Source of the DNA: Necropsobacter rosorum
Lineage (GTDB): Bacteria > Pseudomonadota > Gammaproteobacteria > Enterobacterales > Pasteurellaceae
Length of the DNA: 64,000 nucleotides
Reading direction: 5' to 3'
Assembly (NCBI GenBank): GCA_000751835.1
Contig: CCMQ01000004.1
Location: 91,796 to 155,795, forward strand
In this document: positions 31,904 through 41,118 of the stretch, piece after piece
How the letters are laid out: each line of letters opens with the position of its first letter
How positions within the stretch are numbered: position 1 is the first letter of the stretch
Position numbers and translations under genes: made by a program
The notes under the pieces: generated by a model
Databases searched by the model: none
What the model was told of the DNA's origin: nothing
Seen by the model: only the letters and a program-made list of their open reading frames with translations

Positions 31904-32860
31904 ATGAAAAAATTACTTACAGTACTTATTCTTTTTTTATCACTTATCGGTACGTCTGTGGCAGCGGAGAAAGTGAAAATCGGTTTTGCCAACAGAACCT
32001 TAAACGGTGCATTCTTTAACGGCTTAACCGAATACATGAAAATTCATGCGAAGGAAGCGGGATATGACTTAATTACAACCGATGCCAGAGGTGATTTAAA
32101 TAAGCAAGTGGCTGACGTCGAAGATATGTTGTCACAAGGTATTAATTATCTAGTGCTTAATCCGCAAGATCCCATCGCGGGAATTAAAATCTCCGAAATG
32201 GCGGCGAGAGCCAATATTCCGGTTATCGCCCTAGACAGCGATATTTCGCTAGAAGCGCCCGTCGTTACTCGCATTCAAGCCAATAATGCCGCAAACAACA
32301 TTATGATCGGTGAATTTGCTGTAAAACAATTCGGTAATAATCCGATGAATCTTGTGATTATTAGTGGTAATCAAGGAAATCTGGTAGGAGAAGCACGTCG
32401 TACTAATTTTATTCGTGGTGTGATAGAAGCTCAGTTACGCCAATACGGTCATTCTCAGTTAAATGTTATTTCTCAGGTATGGGGTAACTGGGATCAACAA
32501 GGTGGGCTAAAAGCGATGGAAGATGCTATTGTTGCAAATGGAAATAAAATCAATGCGGTATATGCGGAAATGGATGATATGGCACTAGGTGGTATTCGAG
32601 CATTAAAAGCGGCAGGCAAATTAAAAGATGTTCGCGTCTATGCTCATGACGGTTATAAATTCGGTTTGGAAGCCGTAAAAAAAGGTGATTTACAAGCAAC
32701 TGCCTCAAATAACCCTGATGCTTTGACAAAATTAACTATTGATACCATTACGCAATATCAACAAGGTAAGCGTGACTTTCCTGATTACCTTTATATTAAA
32801 CCGTTGTTAATTACCAAGGATAACGTGGAACAAGTCTATAATCCGGATTCTTTATACTAA
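31904..32860 (+). CDS. Sugar ABC transporter periplasmic binding protein
   Basis: The 318-residue product has a Sec signal peptide (MKKLLTVLILFLSLIGTSVA, then AEKVKIGFAN) and the Peripla_BP_4 fold of ribose/xylose-type binding proteins. Typical parts are the repeated hinge segments NYLVLNPQDPIAGIKISEMA, IPVIALDSDI and KINAVYAEMDDMALGGIRAL. I start at the ATG at 31904, six bases after the AAGGTGG ribosome binding site, rather than at the GTG at 31895 within it. It is the receptor of the transporter encoded by the next two genes. The 99-base gap before it contains an uptake signal. Confidence 0.92.
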   Translation: MKKLLTVLILFLSLIGTSVAAEKVKIGFANRTLNGAFFNGLTEYMKIHAKEAGYDLITTDARGDLNKQVADVEDMLSQGINYLVLNPQDPIAGIKISEMAARANIPVIALDSDISLEAPVVTRIQANNAANNIMIGEFAVKQFGNNPMNLVIISGNQGNLVGEARRTNFIRGVIEAQLRQYGHSQLNVISQVWGNWDQQGGLKAMEDAIVANGNKINAVYAEMDDMALGGIRALKAAGKLKDVRVYAHDGYKFGLEAVKKGDLQATASNNPDALTKLTIDTITQYQQGKRDFPDYLYIKPLLITKDNVEQVYNPDSLY

Positions 32861-32921
32861 TGGTCACTATATGCAGCGGAAATAGTGATTTCCGCTGTAC
32901 CAGCTTGTTAAAGGAGGTCAT

Positions 32922-34421
32922 ATGAGTGATTTTGCTATTGAGATTAGTAATGTCAGCAAACGTTTCGGCGGTGTAAAAGCATTACAAAATATCAATTTAA
33001 ATGTAAAAAAAGGAACTATTCATGCCTTAATCGGAGAAAATGGTGCCGGTAAATCTACATTAATGAAAATACTTTCCGGCATTTATATAAAGGACAGTGG
33101 CACAATTAAAATTAACGGTGAAGAAGTCAATTTTACTAATCCGAAAAGTAGTCAACAAAAAGGGATCGGCATTATTCATCAGGAATTAGCGTTATCACCC
33201 GATCTTTCCGTTGCAGAAAACATTTTCCTTGATGATTTAGGCGAAGGAAAAATGACTGTCAATTGGGATTCAATCAATCATCAGGCAAAAAATGCCCTAG
33301 ATTCCTTAGAGTTTAATATTTCACCGACAACCAGATTGGGAAATTTAAGTGTCGCTTATCAGCAAATGGTAGAAATAGCTAAAGCTCTAACTAAAAACGT
33401 CGGCATATTAATTTTAGATGAACCTACAGCCGTGCTAGCAGATCCAGAAATTGACATTCTTTTCAAGAACTTAAATAAGCTAAAAAACAAGGGCGTAACC
33501 ATTATTTATATATCTCATCGTTTAGAAGAATTATTTCGTATATCCGATGCTATTACTGTAATCAAAGATGGCCAAACTATCACTCAATTAGATCCGAAAC
33601 AATCAAATGAAGATGAAATCATTAAATACATGGTGGGGCGGGAGCTAGAATCTTTATATCCGGCCAAAACCGCTGCACAAGATATTGATTTACTAACCGT
33701 AAAAAATTTAAACCGTGAAGGATTGTTACATAACATTTCTTTCAATGTTAAAAAAGGTGAAATCGTCGGGCTGGCCGGTTTGGTTGGTGCAGGCAGAACA
33801 GAAGTAGCACGCTGTATATTTGGTATTGATCCATTTACCTCCGGTGAAATATATAAAAACGGGAAATTATTAAAATTATCGAATGTCAGCGATGCTATCA
33901 AAGAAGGTATCGGTTTAGTACCCGAAAGTCGAAAAGAACAAGGTGCAATTCTCAATTTATCTATCTTGGAAAATATGACAATGTCCACCCTTTATAAGGT
34001 CTCTAAATTTGGCGTTATCGATCACAGTACCGAATTATTCATGGGTGAAAAACTAAAAAAATTATTACAAATAAAATTAGATACGTTGTTTGACCCGATT
34101 TCAAGCTTAAGTGGCGGTAATCAGCAAAAAGTTGTATTAGCAAAATGGTTAAATACAGATTGTGACTTTATTATTTTCGACGAACCGACCAGAGGGGTGG
34201 ATGTTGGTGCAAAGGCTGAAATTTATCGGATCATCTCAGATTTAGCTAAATTAGGTTATGGTTTATTAGTCATCTCTTCTGAATTAATTGAACTAATTGG
34301 ATTATGTAATCGAATTTATGTAATGAGTGAAGGAAATATTACTGGAGAATTATGTGGAGAAAAAATAACTGAAGAAAACATCATGAAACTGGCTATCCCT
34401 AAACGCGAAATTTTAAATTAA
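32922..34421 (+). CDS. Sugar ABC transporter ATPase (RbsA/XylG type)
   Basis: This 499-residue protein is a fused double ATPase. The first half has Walker A IGENGAGKST (about 38-47) and Walker B ILILDEPTAVL. The second half has a degenerate loop GLVGAGRTEVARCIFG, signature LSGGNQQK and Walker B FIIFDEPTRGVD, as in RbsA, XylG, AraG and MglA. It energises the permease encoded nine bases downstream. Family members of this type are sugar importers. An AAGGAGG ribosome binding site precedes the ATG. Confidence 0.94.
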   Translation: MSDFAIEISNVSKRFGGVKALQNINLNVKKGTIHALIGENGAGKSTLMKILSGIYIKDSGTIKINGEEVNFTNPKSSQQKGIGIIHQELALSPDLSVAENIFLDDLGEGKMTVNWDSINHQAKNALDSLEFNISPTTRLGNLSVAYQQMVEIAKALTKNVGILILDEPTAVLADPEIDILFKNLNKLKNKGVTIIYISHRLEELFRISDAITVIKDGQTITQLDPKQSNEDEIIKYMVGRELESLYPAKTAAQDIDLLTVKNLNREGLLHNISFNVKKGEIVGLAGLVGAGRTEVARCIFGIDPFTSGEIYKNGKLLKLSNVSDAIKEGIGLVPESRKEQGAILNLSILENMTMSTLYKVSKFGVIDHSTELFMGEKLKKLLQIKLDTLFDPISSLSGGNQQKVVLAKWLNTDCDFIIFDEPTRGVDVGAKAEIYRIISDLAKLGYGLLVISSELIELIGLCNRIYVMSEGNITGELCGEKITEENIMKLAIPKREILN

Positions 34422-34430
34422 GGAGTTTTT

Positions 34431-35372
34431 ATGAAAAAGATTTATTCGTTTTTCTTACAGCATTCAACTGTAATGTTTTTTATCATCATGTTAATTGTCT
34501 CAGCATTATTATCCGACAGATTTTATTCTTTGGAAAATATCACTAACGTACTTCGTCAAAGCGTTCCTTTAGGTATTGTCTCACTAGGATTACTATTCGT
34601 CATTCTTACCGGAGGAATTGATTTATCAGTAGGCTCAATTATGGCATTAGTATCCGTTATTATTGCTATTTATATTCCAGATTATGGGATTTTCGGCAGT
34701 ACGATTATAGGCATTTTATGCGGTGCGATTATAGGTGGATTAGCTGGTGGATTAATATCTTATTTTAAGGTGGCGCCGTTCGTTGCTACATTAGCGATGA
34801 TGACGATTGCACGTGGATTAGGATTAATCATTTCAAAAGGACAACCTATATTTATTGATAATGATACTTTTACCGATTTCGGTACTGGTTATTTCATCGG
34901 TATTCCTCTCCCTTTCTATGTATTGTTTATCACATTCCTAGGCGCATTATTCGTTTACAAAAAAACTGTATTCGGAAGACTTGTTATTTCTATCGGCAGT
35001 AATGAAACCGCTACGCGTTTTGCTGGTATCCAAGTCGAGAAACATAAATTTTTAGTGTATGTTATCAGCGGTATTGCTTGTGCAGTTGCAGGCATTCTGG
35101 CCACAACCAGAACCGGCGTAGGTTCACCAGTATTCGGTATCGGCTTTGAATTAGATGCTATTGCGGCGGTTGTGGTTGGCGGTGCAAGTCTATCCGGCGG
35201 GCGCGGTACAGTTTTAAATACATTAATCGGTGTTTTTATCCTCAGTATTATTTCCAATTTGATGAACTTACTGAATATACCTGGATATCATCAACAGGTT
35301 GTAAAAGGAGGTATTATTATTTTAGCTGTATTATTAGAAAGCTTGAAAACCAAACAACAACTAAGTAAATAA
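34431..35372 (+). CDS. Sugar ABC transporter permease (RbsC type)
   Basis: The 313-residue protein has eight to ten hydrophobic segments and the BPD_transp_2 hallmark LTGGIDLSVGSIMALVSV (about 61-78), followed by a conserved ALATMMTIARGLGLI-like region and VVGGASLSGGRGTVLNTLIG. This is the membrane channel partner of the binding protein and double ATPase just upstream. It begins nine bases after the ATPase stop with an AAGGAG ribosome binding site, so translation is likely coupled. Confidence 0.93.
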   Translation: MKKIYSFFLQHSTVMFFIIMLIVSALLSDRFYSLENITNVLRQSVPLGIVSLGLLFVILTGGIDLSVGSIMALVSVIIAIYIPDYGIFGSTIIGILCGAIIGGLAGGLISYFKVAPFVATLAMMTIARGLGLIISKGQPIFIDNDTFTDFGTGYFIGIPLPFYVLFITFLGALFVYKKTVFGRLVISIGSNETATRFAGIQVEKHKFLVYVISGIACAVAGILATTRTGVGSPVFGIGFELDAIAAVVVGGASLSGGRGTVLNTLIGVFILSIISNLMNLLNIPGYHQQVVKGGIIILAVLLESLKTKQQLSK

Positions 35373-35388
35373 TCATAGGCAGGTTAAT

Positions 35389-35715
35389 ATGACATCAGGT
35401 AGTTTTATGGAACGGATTAAACGACTTCTAAATATTTCACCACAAGAAACGCATGTCGAAATATTAGATAAAATTTTAAATGAAACCGCTGAAAAATTCA
35501 TTATTGCATTAGGAGGAAAAGATAACATTAACGATATAGATTATTGCATCACTCGATTAAGACTGATTTTATCCGATTTAAAAAAAGTAAAACTCAAAGA
35601 ATTAAATAAATTAGGTTCAAAAGGAAATATCGAAGTCGACCATAACGGATTGCAAATTATTCTTGGAAAGCAAGCCTATTATATTGCTGAAGCGATGAAA
35701 AATATTCTTAAATAA
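35389..35715 (+). CDS. Stand-alone PTS EIIB domain, glucose family
   Basis: The 108-residue protein is a complete EIIB domain of the glucose/N-acetylglucosamine family. The segment from about residue 39, ALGGKDNINDIDYCITRLRL, carries the phosphorylatable Cys53 in the CITRLR signature, and GLQIILGKQAYYIAEAM matches the domain end. There is no EIIC or EIIA here. It starts 16 bases after the ABC permease and is the last gene of the operon. A PTS phosphodomain in an ABC-transporter operon is unusual; it could sense phosphoenolpyruvate status or pair with an EIIC elsewhere. The N-terminal 35 residues may be an extra helix. A downstream ATG at 35407 is an alternative start. Confidence 0.88.
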   Translation: MTSGSFMERIKRLLNISPQETHVEILDKILNETAEKFIIALGGKDNINDIDYCITRLRLILSDLKKVKLKELNKLGSKGNIEVDHNGLQIILGKQAYYIAEAMKNILK

Positions 35716-35730
35716 GAATTATTAATGAAT

Positions 35731-35769
35731 AAGCATAGCAGATAATAATACGAAGAATCTGCTATGCTT
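35731..35769 (+). terminator. Terminator of the sugar operon
   Basis: AAGCATAGCAGAT (35731-35743) and ATCTGCTATGCTT (35757-35769) form a perfect 13-base-pair stem 16 bases after the EIIB stop. AT-rich sequence follows. It lies between convergent operons and may also terminate nanA transcription. Confidence 0.8.
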
Positions 35770-35806
35770 GAATTTATCTCTTAACTTTTTAATTAATGTT
35801 AATCAA

Positions 35807-36685
35807 TTAAAGATACTTAGCCTTTAACGCTTTTGCCACGGTCAGTTGCTGGTCGGTGGCTTTGGCGGTCATCGGTTCGCGGCAGTAGCCGGCATCGACA
35901 CCTTCCAGTTTTAATAATTCTTTAATGGTTAAATATAACCCGTTAGCCAGAATACCTTCGATCAGATCGTTGGTTACATGCTGAACTTTCAGCGCTTCTT
36001 CCAGTTTGCCCGCTTTGGTCAGGTCGAAAATCTGTCTTGCGCGAAGACCGTTTACGTTGAATGTGCTGCCGATGGCGCCGTCAACCCCTAATGCAACCGC
36101 AGGCAACATCATTTCGTCGAAGCCCGCCCAAATCAGATGGGTCGGATAGGCTTTTTTCAGGCGTTCAAGCAGGTAGAAATCACCGGCAGTGAATTTTACG
36201 CCCAGAATTTTCGGATTTTTGTACAACTCGCCGAACTGTTCGACACCGATATTGACGCCGGTTAAGAACGGAATGGAATAAACGATCATATTACTGCCGG
36301 TTTGCGCAATAATGGTATCGTAATAATGTTTGATTTCGGCAAAGCTGAATTTATAGTAAAACGGTGTCACCGCGGATAAACAGTCATAACCCAATTCGGT
36401 CGCATATTTTCCCAGTTCTACCGCTTCATGCAGATTTACACTGCCCACCTGCGCGATTAACGCCACGTCGTCTTTCGCTTCGTCTTTGGCTATGCGGAAA
36501 ATTTCTTTCTTCTCGGCGGTGGAAAGCATAAAATTCTCGCCGGTACTGCCGCCGACATATAAACCGTCCACTTTCATTTTATCGATATTGTGACGGACAA
36601 TTTGACGAACGCCTTTTTCGTTAATGGATCCGTCTTCGTTATAAGATATCAGCAAGGCACTGAAAATGCCTTTTAAATCTTTCAT
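35807..36685 (-). CDS. nanA: N-acetylneuraminate lyase
   Basis: NanA splits N-acetylneuraminate into N-acetylmannosamine and pyruvate, the first step of sialic-acid breakdown. The 292-residue aldolase-fold protein has GLYVGGSTGENF (about 41-52), the catalytic Tyr136 in IVYSIPF and the Schiff-base Lys164 in LGVKFTAGDF. Length and motifs match Pasteurellaceae NanA. It is the last gene of nanE-nanK-yhcH-regulator-nanA. The nagB and nagA genes that complete this operon in H. influenzae are not here. Confidence 0.97.
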   Translation of the reverse strand: MKDLKGIFSALLISYNEDGSINEKGVRQIVRHNIDKMKVDGLYVGGSTGENFMLSTAEKKEIFRIAKDEAKDDVALIAQVGSVNLHEAVELGKYATELGYDCLSAVTPFYYKFSFAEIKHYYDTIIAQTGSNMIVYSIPFLTGVNIGVEQFGELYKNPKILGVKFTAGDFYLLERLKKAYPTHLIWAGFDEMMLPAVALGVDGAIGSTFNVNGLRARQIFDLTKAGKLEEALKVQHVTNDLIEGILANGLYLTIKELLKLEGVDAGYCREPMTAKATDQQLTVAKALKAKYL

Positions 36686-36708
36686 TGTGTTCTCCTGACA
36701 AGATAGAG

Positions 36709-37578
36709 TTATTTAACCCGTTGTTCCAAAATAACGTTTACCGTTTTTTGCTTCATTTCGACCGCATTTGCTTCTTCCGCCTGCACCAGCAAGGCATAAA
36801 TCAAATCCAGTACAAAAAGCTGAGCGATTTTGGTGCCGATGGAATCTCCCTGCAACCGACCCTGACGGTGTCCGTTAATCAGCACATAATCCGCCGACTG
36901 GGTTATCGGCGAGCGCAGGTTGTGCGTCAACGCGACCGTCACCGCACCGTTTTTTCTGGCAATGTTTAATGCCTGCGTGGTTTCTTTTGAATAGCCTGAA
37001 TGGCTGATTCCGATCACCACATCGTCAGGATTCATCAATGCCGCCTGCATATACATAAAATGATTATTGCTGGTCGCATCCACCTGCAGGCCGATACGCA
37101 TCAGTTTATGTTTGGTATCTTCCGCCGTGATCCCAGAAGAACCGGCACCGAAGATAAAAATCCGTTTCGCCCGTCTTAACGCCAGCACCACTTCTTCCAA
37201 CTGATCGAAATCCAATAAATTAATCGTTTCGGTAATCACGTTATTAATTGAATTGTGCAGTTTCTCTGCAATACTTTTCGCATCATCGGCTTTCGTGATA
37301 TCACTTTCCAGTAAGGAATTAGGCTGTTTTTCTCGGGTTGCCAATTCAATGGAAAGCTGTAATTTGAAATCGGTAAATCCTTTAAAGCCTAAAGTGCGGC
37401 AAAACCGAATGAACGTTGCCTCACCGACATCAAACTGCTGGGCTATTTCAGCCAAAGAACACTGACTTAATAAATGCGGCGAAGAGAGAATCGTCGTCGC
37501 AATTTTTTTCTCCGTTTTCGTCAGGCTATTATATAAAGCACCAATTGTGTCTAAAATATTTCCGCTCGCCGCTGCCAT
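36709..37578 (-). CDS. RpiR-family regulator of sialic-acid genes (SiaR/NanR-like)
   Basis: The 289-residue protein has an N-terminal RpiR helix-turn-helix (about 20-75, CSLAEIAQQFDVGEATFIRF) and a C-terminal SIS sugar-isomerase domain (IFGAGSSGITAEDTKHKLMR; VVIGISHSGYSKET). In H. influenzae the RpiR-type SiaR in the same operon represses both sialic-acid operons and responds to glucosamine-6-phosphate. By position this is its counterpart. The gene lies 23 bases upstream of nanA. Confidence 0.92.
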   Translation of the reverse strand: MAAASGNILDTIGALYNSLTKTEKKIATTILSSPHLLSQCSLAEIAQQFDVGEATFIRFCRTLGFKGFTDFKLQLSIELATREKQPNSLLESDITKADDAKSIAEKLHNSINNVITETINLLDFDQLEEVVLALRRAKRIFIFGAGSSGITAEDTKHKLMRIGLQVDATSNNHFMYMQAALMNPDDVVIGISHSGYSKETTQALNIARKNGAVTVALTHNLRSPITQSADYVLINGHRQGRLQGDSIGTKIAQLFVLDLIYALLVQAEEANAVEMKQKTVNVILEQRVK

Positions 37579-37608
37579 AATATGCCCCTTTAATTATCAA
37601 TTTATTTT

Positions 37609-38100
<492 letters not shown>

Positions 38101-38988
38101 CTAGAATAAATTATTGTTCAGCTTGTTTTCCATCCAGTAAGCCGCGCCGATCAATCCCGCATCGCCGCCGTATCTGGCCGCCTCAAGCGGGCACTGATAA
38201 AAACGCGGCAAATCGCTTAAATATTGTCGGACTAAAGGCAAATAGCCCGCCGCCAGACCGACGCTGCCGCCGATAACCGCTTTTTGCACATCCAGCCCGA
38301 TCACCATATCCGCCACTAAATTCGCAATGGCGGCGGCGGAACGCTGTACAAGTGCGGTCGCTTTTGCATCATTTTTGCGAAACAGTTCAAATACCTGTTT
38401 CGGCGTGCACGGTGTTTCCCAACCGGAGGACACCGCCTCAATCGCACGACCGGACGCCACCGCCTCCACACAACCGCGGCGACCGCAGCCGCAGAGCGGA
38501 CCGTTCGGATCCGCCAGCGTATGACCGATATGTCCGCTAATGCCGTTCGGCCCGGTGGAAAGCTGACCGTCTAAAATAATACCACCGCCGACGCCGGTAG
38601 AAACAGTAATAAATACGAAATTTTGCACCGCACTTTTATCCTGTTCGCGGTATTCCGCACACACCGCCGCCTGTACGTCATTTAACAAGCCGATGGGTTT
38701 GTCCGTATGCCGGGCAATGCTGGCCTGCAGCGGAAAATCCGCCAGTCCGCCTAAATTTTTCGGATTCAGCGCGGTTAACACGCCGTGATTAATAATCCCC
38801 GTCGATGCGACCGCCACCGCGTCGAACTGTCCCTGATAAGTTTGTATTATCTCGGCCAGCGCATGCTGTAGTCCCACAGCCGGATTTTGCTGCGGGGTGG
38901 CAATTTGGCGGCGTTGCTGAAGTTGGCCGTCCACCACCAACGCCGAAGCCAGTTTAGTGCCGCCGAGATCAAGTGCTAAACAACGCAT
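38101..38988 (-). CDS. nanK: N-acetylmannosamine kinase
   Basis: NanK phosphorylates N-acetylmannosamine released by NanA. The 295-residue ROK kinase has the phosphate loop MRCLALDLGGTKLASALV, substrate region SGHIGHTLADPNG and the zinc motif CGCGRRGCVEAVASG. No helix-turn-helix is present, so it is a kinase rather than a regulator. It lies 12 bases after nanE and 18 bases before yhcH. Length matches NanK of E. coli and Haemophilus. Confidence 0.95.
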   Translation of the reverse strand: MRCLALDLGGTKLASALVVDGQLQQRRQIATPQQNPAVGLQHALAEIIQTYQGQFDAVAVASTGIINHGVLTALNPKNLGGLADFPLQASIARHTDKPIGLLNDVQAAVCAEYREQDKSAVQNFVFITVSTGVGGGIILDGQLSTGPNGISGHIGHTLADPNGPLCGCGRRGCVEAVASGRAIEAVSSGWETPCTPKQVFELFRKNDAKATALVQRSAAAIANLVADMVIGLDVQKAVIGGSVGLAAGYLPLVRQYLSDLPRFYQCPLEAARYGGDAGLIGAAYWMENKLNNNLF

Positions 38989-39000
38989 AGGCTTACTACC

Positions 39001-39690
39001 TCATCGTTGAGCCGATTTCACGGCTTCAGCAAACCAGCTGACAATATGTTCCAGACGGGTCAGCGCGGAGCCTACAGTCACCACATCGGCACCGTTTTCA
39101 ATTGCCGTTTTCGCCAATTGCGGCGTGTTATAACGTCCTTCCGCCATCACATAACAGCCGTGCGCTTTCAGATCTTGAACCAGCTGATAATCCGGCTCTG
39201 ACGGAATTTCACCGCCGGTATAACCCGACATGGTACTGCCGACAATATCAAAACCGAGCTGATGACAATACAGACCTTCCGCTAACGTTGAGCAATCCGC
39301 CATAGCAAGACAGCCGAGCTGCTTAATTTTTTTCAGCGCGGTTGCAATATCCACCGGCCGCGGGCGATCCGTGCCGTCAACGGCAATAATATCCGCCCCC
39401 GCCGCCGCAAGGTCTTCAATATCCTGCAAAAACGGGGTAATCCGCACCGGACTGTCGGGTAAATCGCGTTTTACAATCGCGATAATCGGCACATCCACAA
39501 CCGACCGCGTGGCGATTAAATTCTCTATCCCCTCAATTCTTAATCCTGAAGCGCCGCCAATTACCGATGCCTGTGCCATCGCCGCCACAATCTCGGGTTT
39601 ATCCATAGGGCCGTCATCAACCGGTTGACAAGAAGCAATTAATCCGTAGCGAATACGGTTCAGAATGTCTTGATGTGATAGTTTTGACAT
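39001..39690 (-). CDS. nanE: N-acetylmannosamine-6-phosphate 2-epimerase
   Basis: NanE converts N-acetylmannosamine-6-phosphate to N-acetylglucosamine-6-phosphate, linking sialic acid to amino-sugar metabolism. The 229-residue TIM-barrel product starts [18 protein letters not shown] and contains [20 protein letters not shown], the catalytic Lys and Asp region [17 protein letters not shown], and [11 protein letters not shown] use the ATG at 39690; the longer reading to 39777 adds a poorly conserved AT-rich leader. It is the first gene of the operon, downstream of a consensus CRP site. Confidence 0.95.
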   Translation of the reverse strand: MSKLSHQDILNRIRYGLIASCQPVDDGPMDKPEIVAAMAQASVIGGASGLRIEGIENLIATRSVVDVPIIAIVKRDLPDSPVRITPFLQDIEDLAAAGADIIAVDGTDRPRPVDIATALKKIKQLGCLAMADCSTLAEGLYCHQLGFDIVGSTMSGYTGGEIPSEPDYQLVQDLKAHGCYVMAEGRYNTPQLAKTAIENGADVVTVGSALTRLEHIVSWFAEAVKSAQR

Positions 39691-39933
39691 ATAAACTCCA
39701 ATATAGAAATGACAAAAGAAGTTAATTTTCATCGTTAGCATAGTCGGATAAAAATAAAAAACAAGCGAAATAATCAAAAATTGAGATCTTGATCATAAAA
39801 TCGGAGTGAAACTTCACAAAAATAAAAACAATGCAATTCTTTTCCAAAAAGAGCTCGTTCTTTTCGCTCGTAGTTGATTTTATCTGCGATACCGCCGAAT
39901 TAGGCTTTGCAATTCTCTTTTCGGCCATCACGT

Positions 39934-39949
39934 TGTGATCCGTCTCACA
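39934..39949. promoter_or_regulatory. Consensus CRP site between the nan operon and the SGNH gene
   Basis: TGTGA-TCCGTC-TCACA matches all ten defined bases of the CRP consensus. The 366-base gap (39691-40056) separates nanE and the SGNH hydrolase, both starting away from it. CRP together with SiaR controls the sialic-acid genes of H. influenzae. The site is about 245 bases from nanE and 108 bases from the SGNH gene. The rest of the gap is AT-rich without a recognisable gene. Confidence 0.85.
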
Positions 39950-40056
39950 ATAATGAAATATCACTTTATTTTTTATCAGGCAAACTGGAAATTACACTCC
40001 ACAAATGCTTTAATAAGCCCTGTTTCGACCACGCAGACTAAAATTAAGGGCACATC

Positions 40057-40707
40057 ATGTCATCAGAAAATCCGCTTTCCGCACGGCTTCAATATATCCA
40101 GCAACGGGGTATGTTAAGCGATCAGGCGATGCTTAACCGTTACCGGCAGAAGCAAAACGAATTTGCAAAACATGCCGATATTTCTTTAATCGGCCATTCA
40201 TTATTTGATATGTGGTCGGATTTACCCGGCTACCAACCCTTTCTGGCGGGCAAAAGCGTTGCCAATCTGGGCATTTCCGGTATCAGCGCCTATCAATATC
40301 TGAATTGCATTATTAAGCGCGATCTGATCGAACGACTGGGGCAAACCGTCTTTCTTTTTCTTGGGGTTAACGATATTCTGAAAGAAATGGATTACAGTCC
40401 GCAGCAGGTCAGCGACTGGATCAACGAGATTTTTACCCACCTTAGACACATTGCCCCGCACTCCGATTACTTTCTCTTGGAAGCCACGCCGGTGTTAAAC
40501 CAAGCGACGATCCAAAACCATCAGGTTCGCGAGCTTAACGCCGCGCTGAAAGCCCATTGTCCGCCGGGCATCGGTTTTATTGAAACCTATCGGCCGTTCA
40601 GCGACCGCCAGCAGGATTTGCAGGCGGCGCTAACCACCGACGGCGTGCATTTTACCGCCGCCGGTTATGAGCTGCTGACGCAACTGCTCACGCCTTATGT
40701 CCGCTAG
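40057..40707 (+). CDS. SGNH/GDSL hydrolase, candidate sialate O-acetylesterase
   Basis: The 216-residue protein shows the SGNH blocks: nucleophile Ser48 in SLIGHSLFDMW (GHS instead of GDS), the Gly of block II in NLGISGISAY, Asn of block III in FLGVNDIL and the Asp-His pair in TDGVHFTAAGYELL. It lacks a signal peptide, so it is cytoplasmic. It starts divergently from nanE across a shared CRP site. That context suggests removal of O-acetyl groups from sialic acids before NanA acts, as with cytosolic sialate esterases; this is inference. The substrate is not evident from sequence alone. Confidence 0.83.
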   Translation: MSSENPLSARLQYIQQRGMLSDQAMLNRYRQKQNEFAKHADISLIGHSLFDMWSDLPGYQPFLAGKSVANLGISGISAYQYLNCIIKRDLIERLGQTVFLFLGVNDILKEMDYSPQQVSDWINEIFTHLRHIAPHSDYFLLEATPVLNQATIQNHQVRELNAALKAHCPPGIGFIETYRPFSDRQQDLQAALTTDGVHFTAAGYELLTQLLTPYVR

Positions 40708-40839
40708 CCGCTTGATTCTGCCGCCGGCCGCCTGAAAATACCGTATTGTTAAAGTGCGGTATTTTTTCTTCTCATTTTTACCGGTTTCACGGTAAACTAT
40801 GAACCTTAATTGATGGAATGATGAAATATAACTTTTAAT

Positions 40840-41118
40840 ATGCGTTTACTTATTTTTATTCTTGCGGCGTTTTTACTCCTGTTCCAGTATGATTTCTGGT
40901 TCGGAAAAAACGGCTATTTCGACTATCAGGATACGGCTAAAGAAATCGCGCTGCGCCAGCAGGAAAATGAAAAATTATCTCAACGCAATCAAATTATCGC
41001 CGCCGAAATCAAAGACCTGAAAGAAGGGGTCGACGCCATTGAAGAACGCGCCCGATTGCAGCACGAAATGGTTAAACCGAGCGAAACCTTCTACCGTATA
41101 GTAAAAGATCATAAATGA
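40840..41118 (+). CDS. ftsB: Cell division protein FtsB
   Basis: FtsB forms the FtsQLB complex that triggers septal peptidoglycan synthesis. The 92-residue protein has an N-terminal membrane helix ([20 protein letters not shown], residues 3-22), a periplasmic coiled coil (about 35-70, [19 protein letters not shown]) and a short tail. [15 protein letters not shown] and EERAR are typical of FtsB. Its stop overlaps the ispD start, and the ftsB-ispD pair is conserved in gamma-proteobacteria. An uptake signal lies in the gap upstream. Confidence 0.95.
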   Translation: MRLLIFILAAFLLLFQYDFWFGKNGYFDYQDTAKEIALRQQENEKLSQRNQIIAAEIKDLKEGVDAIEERARLQHEMVKPSETFYRIVKDHK

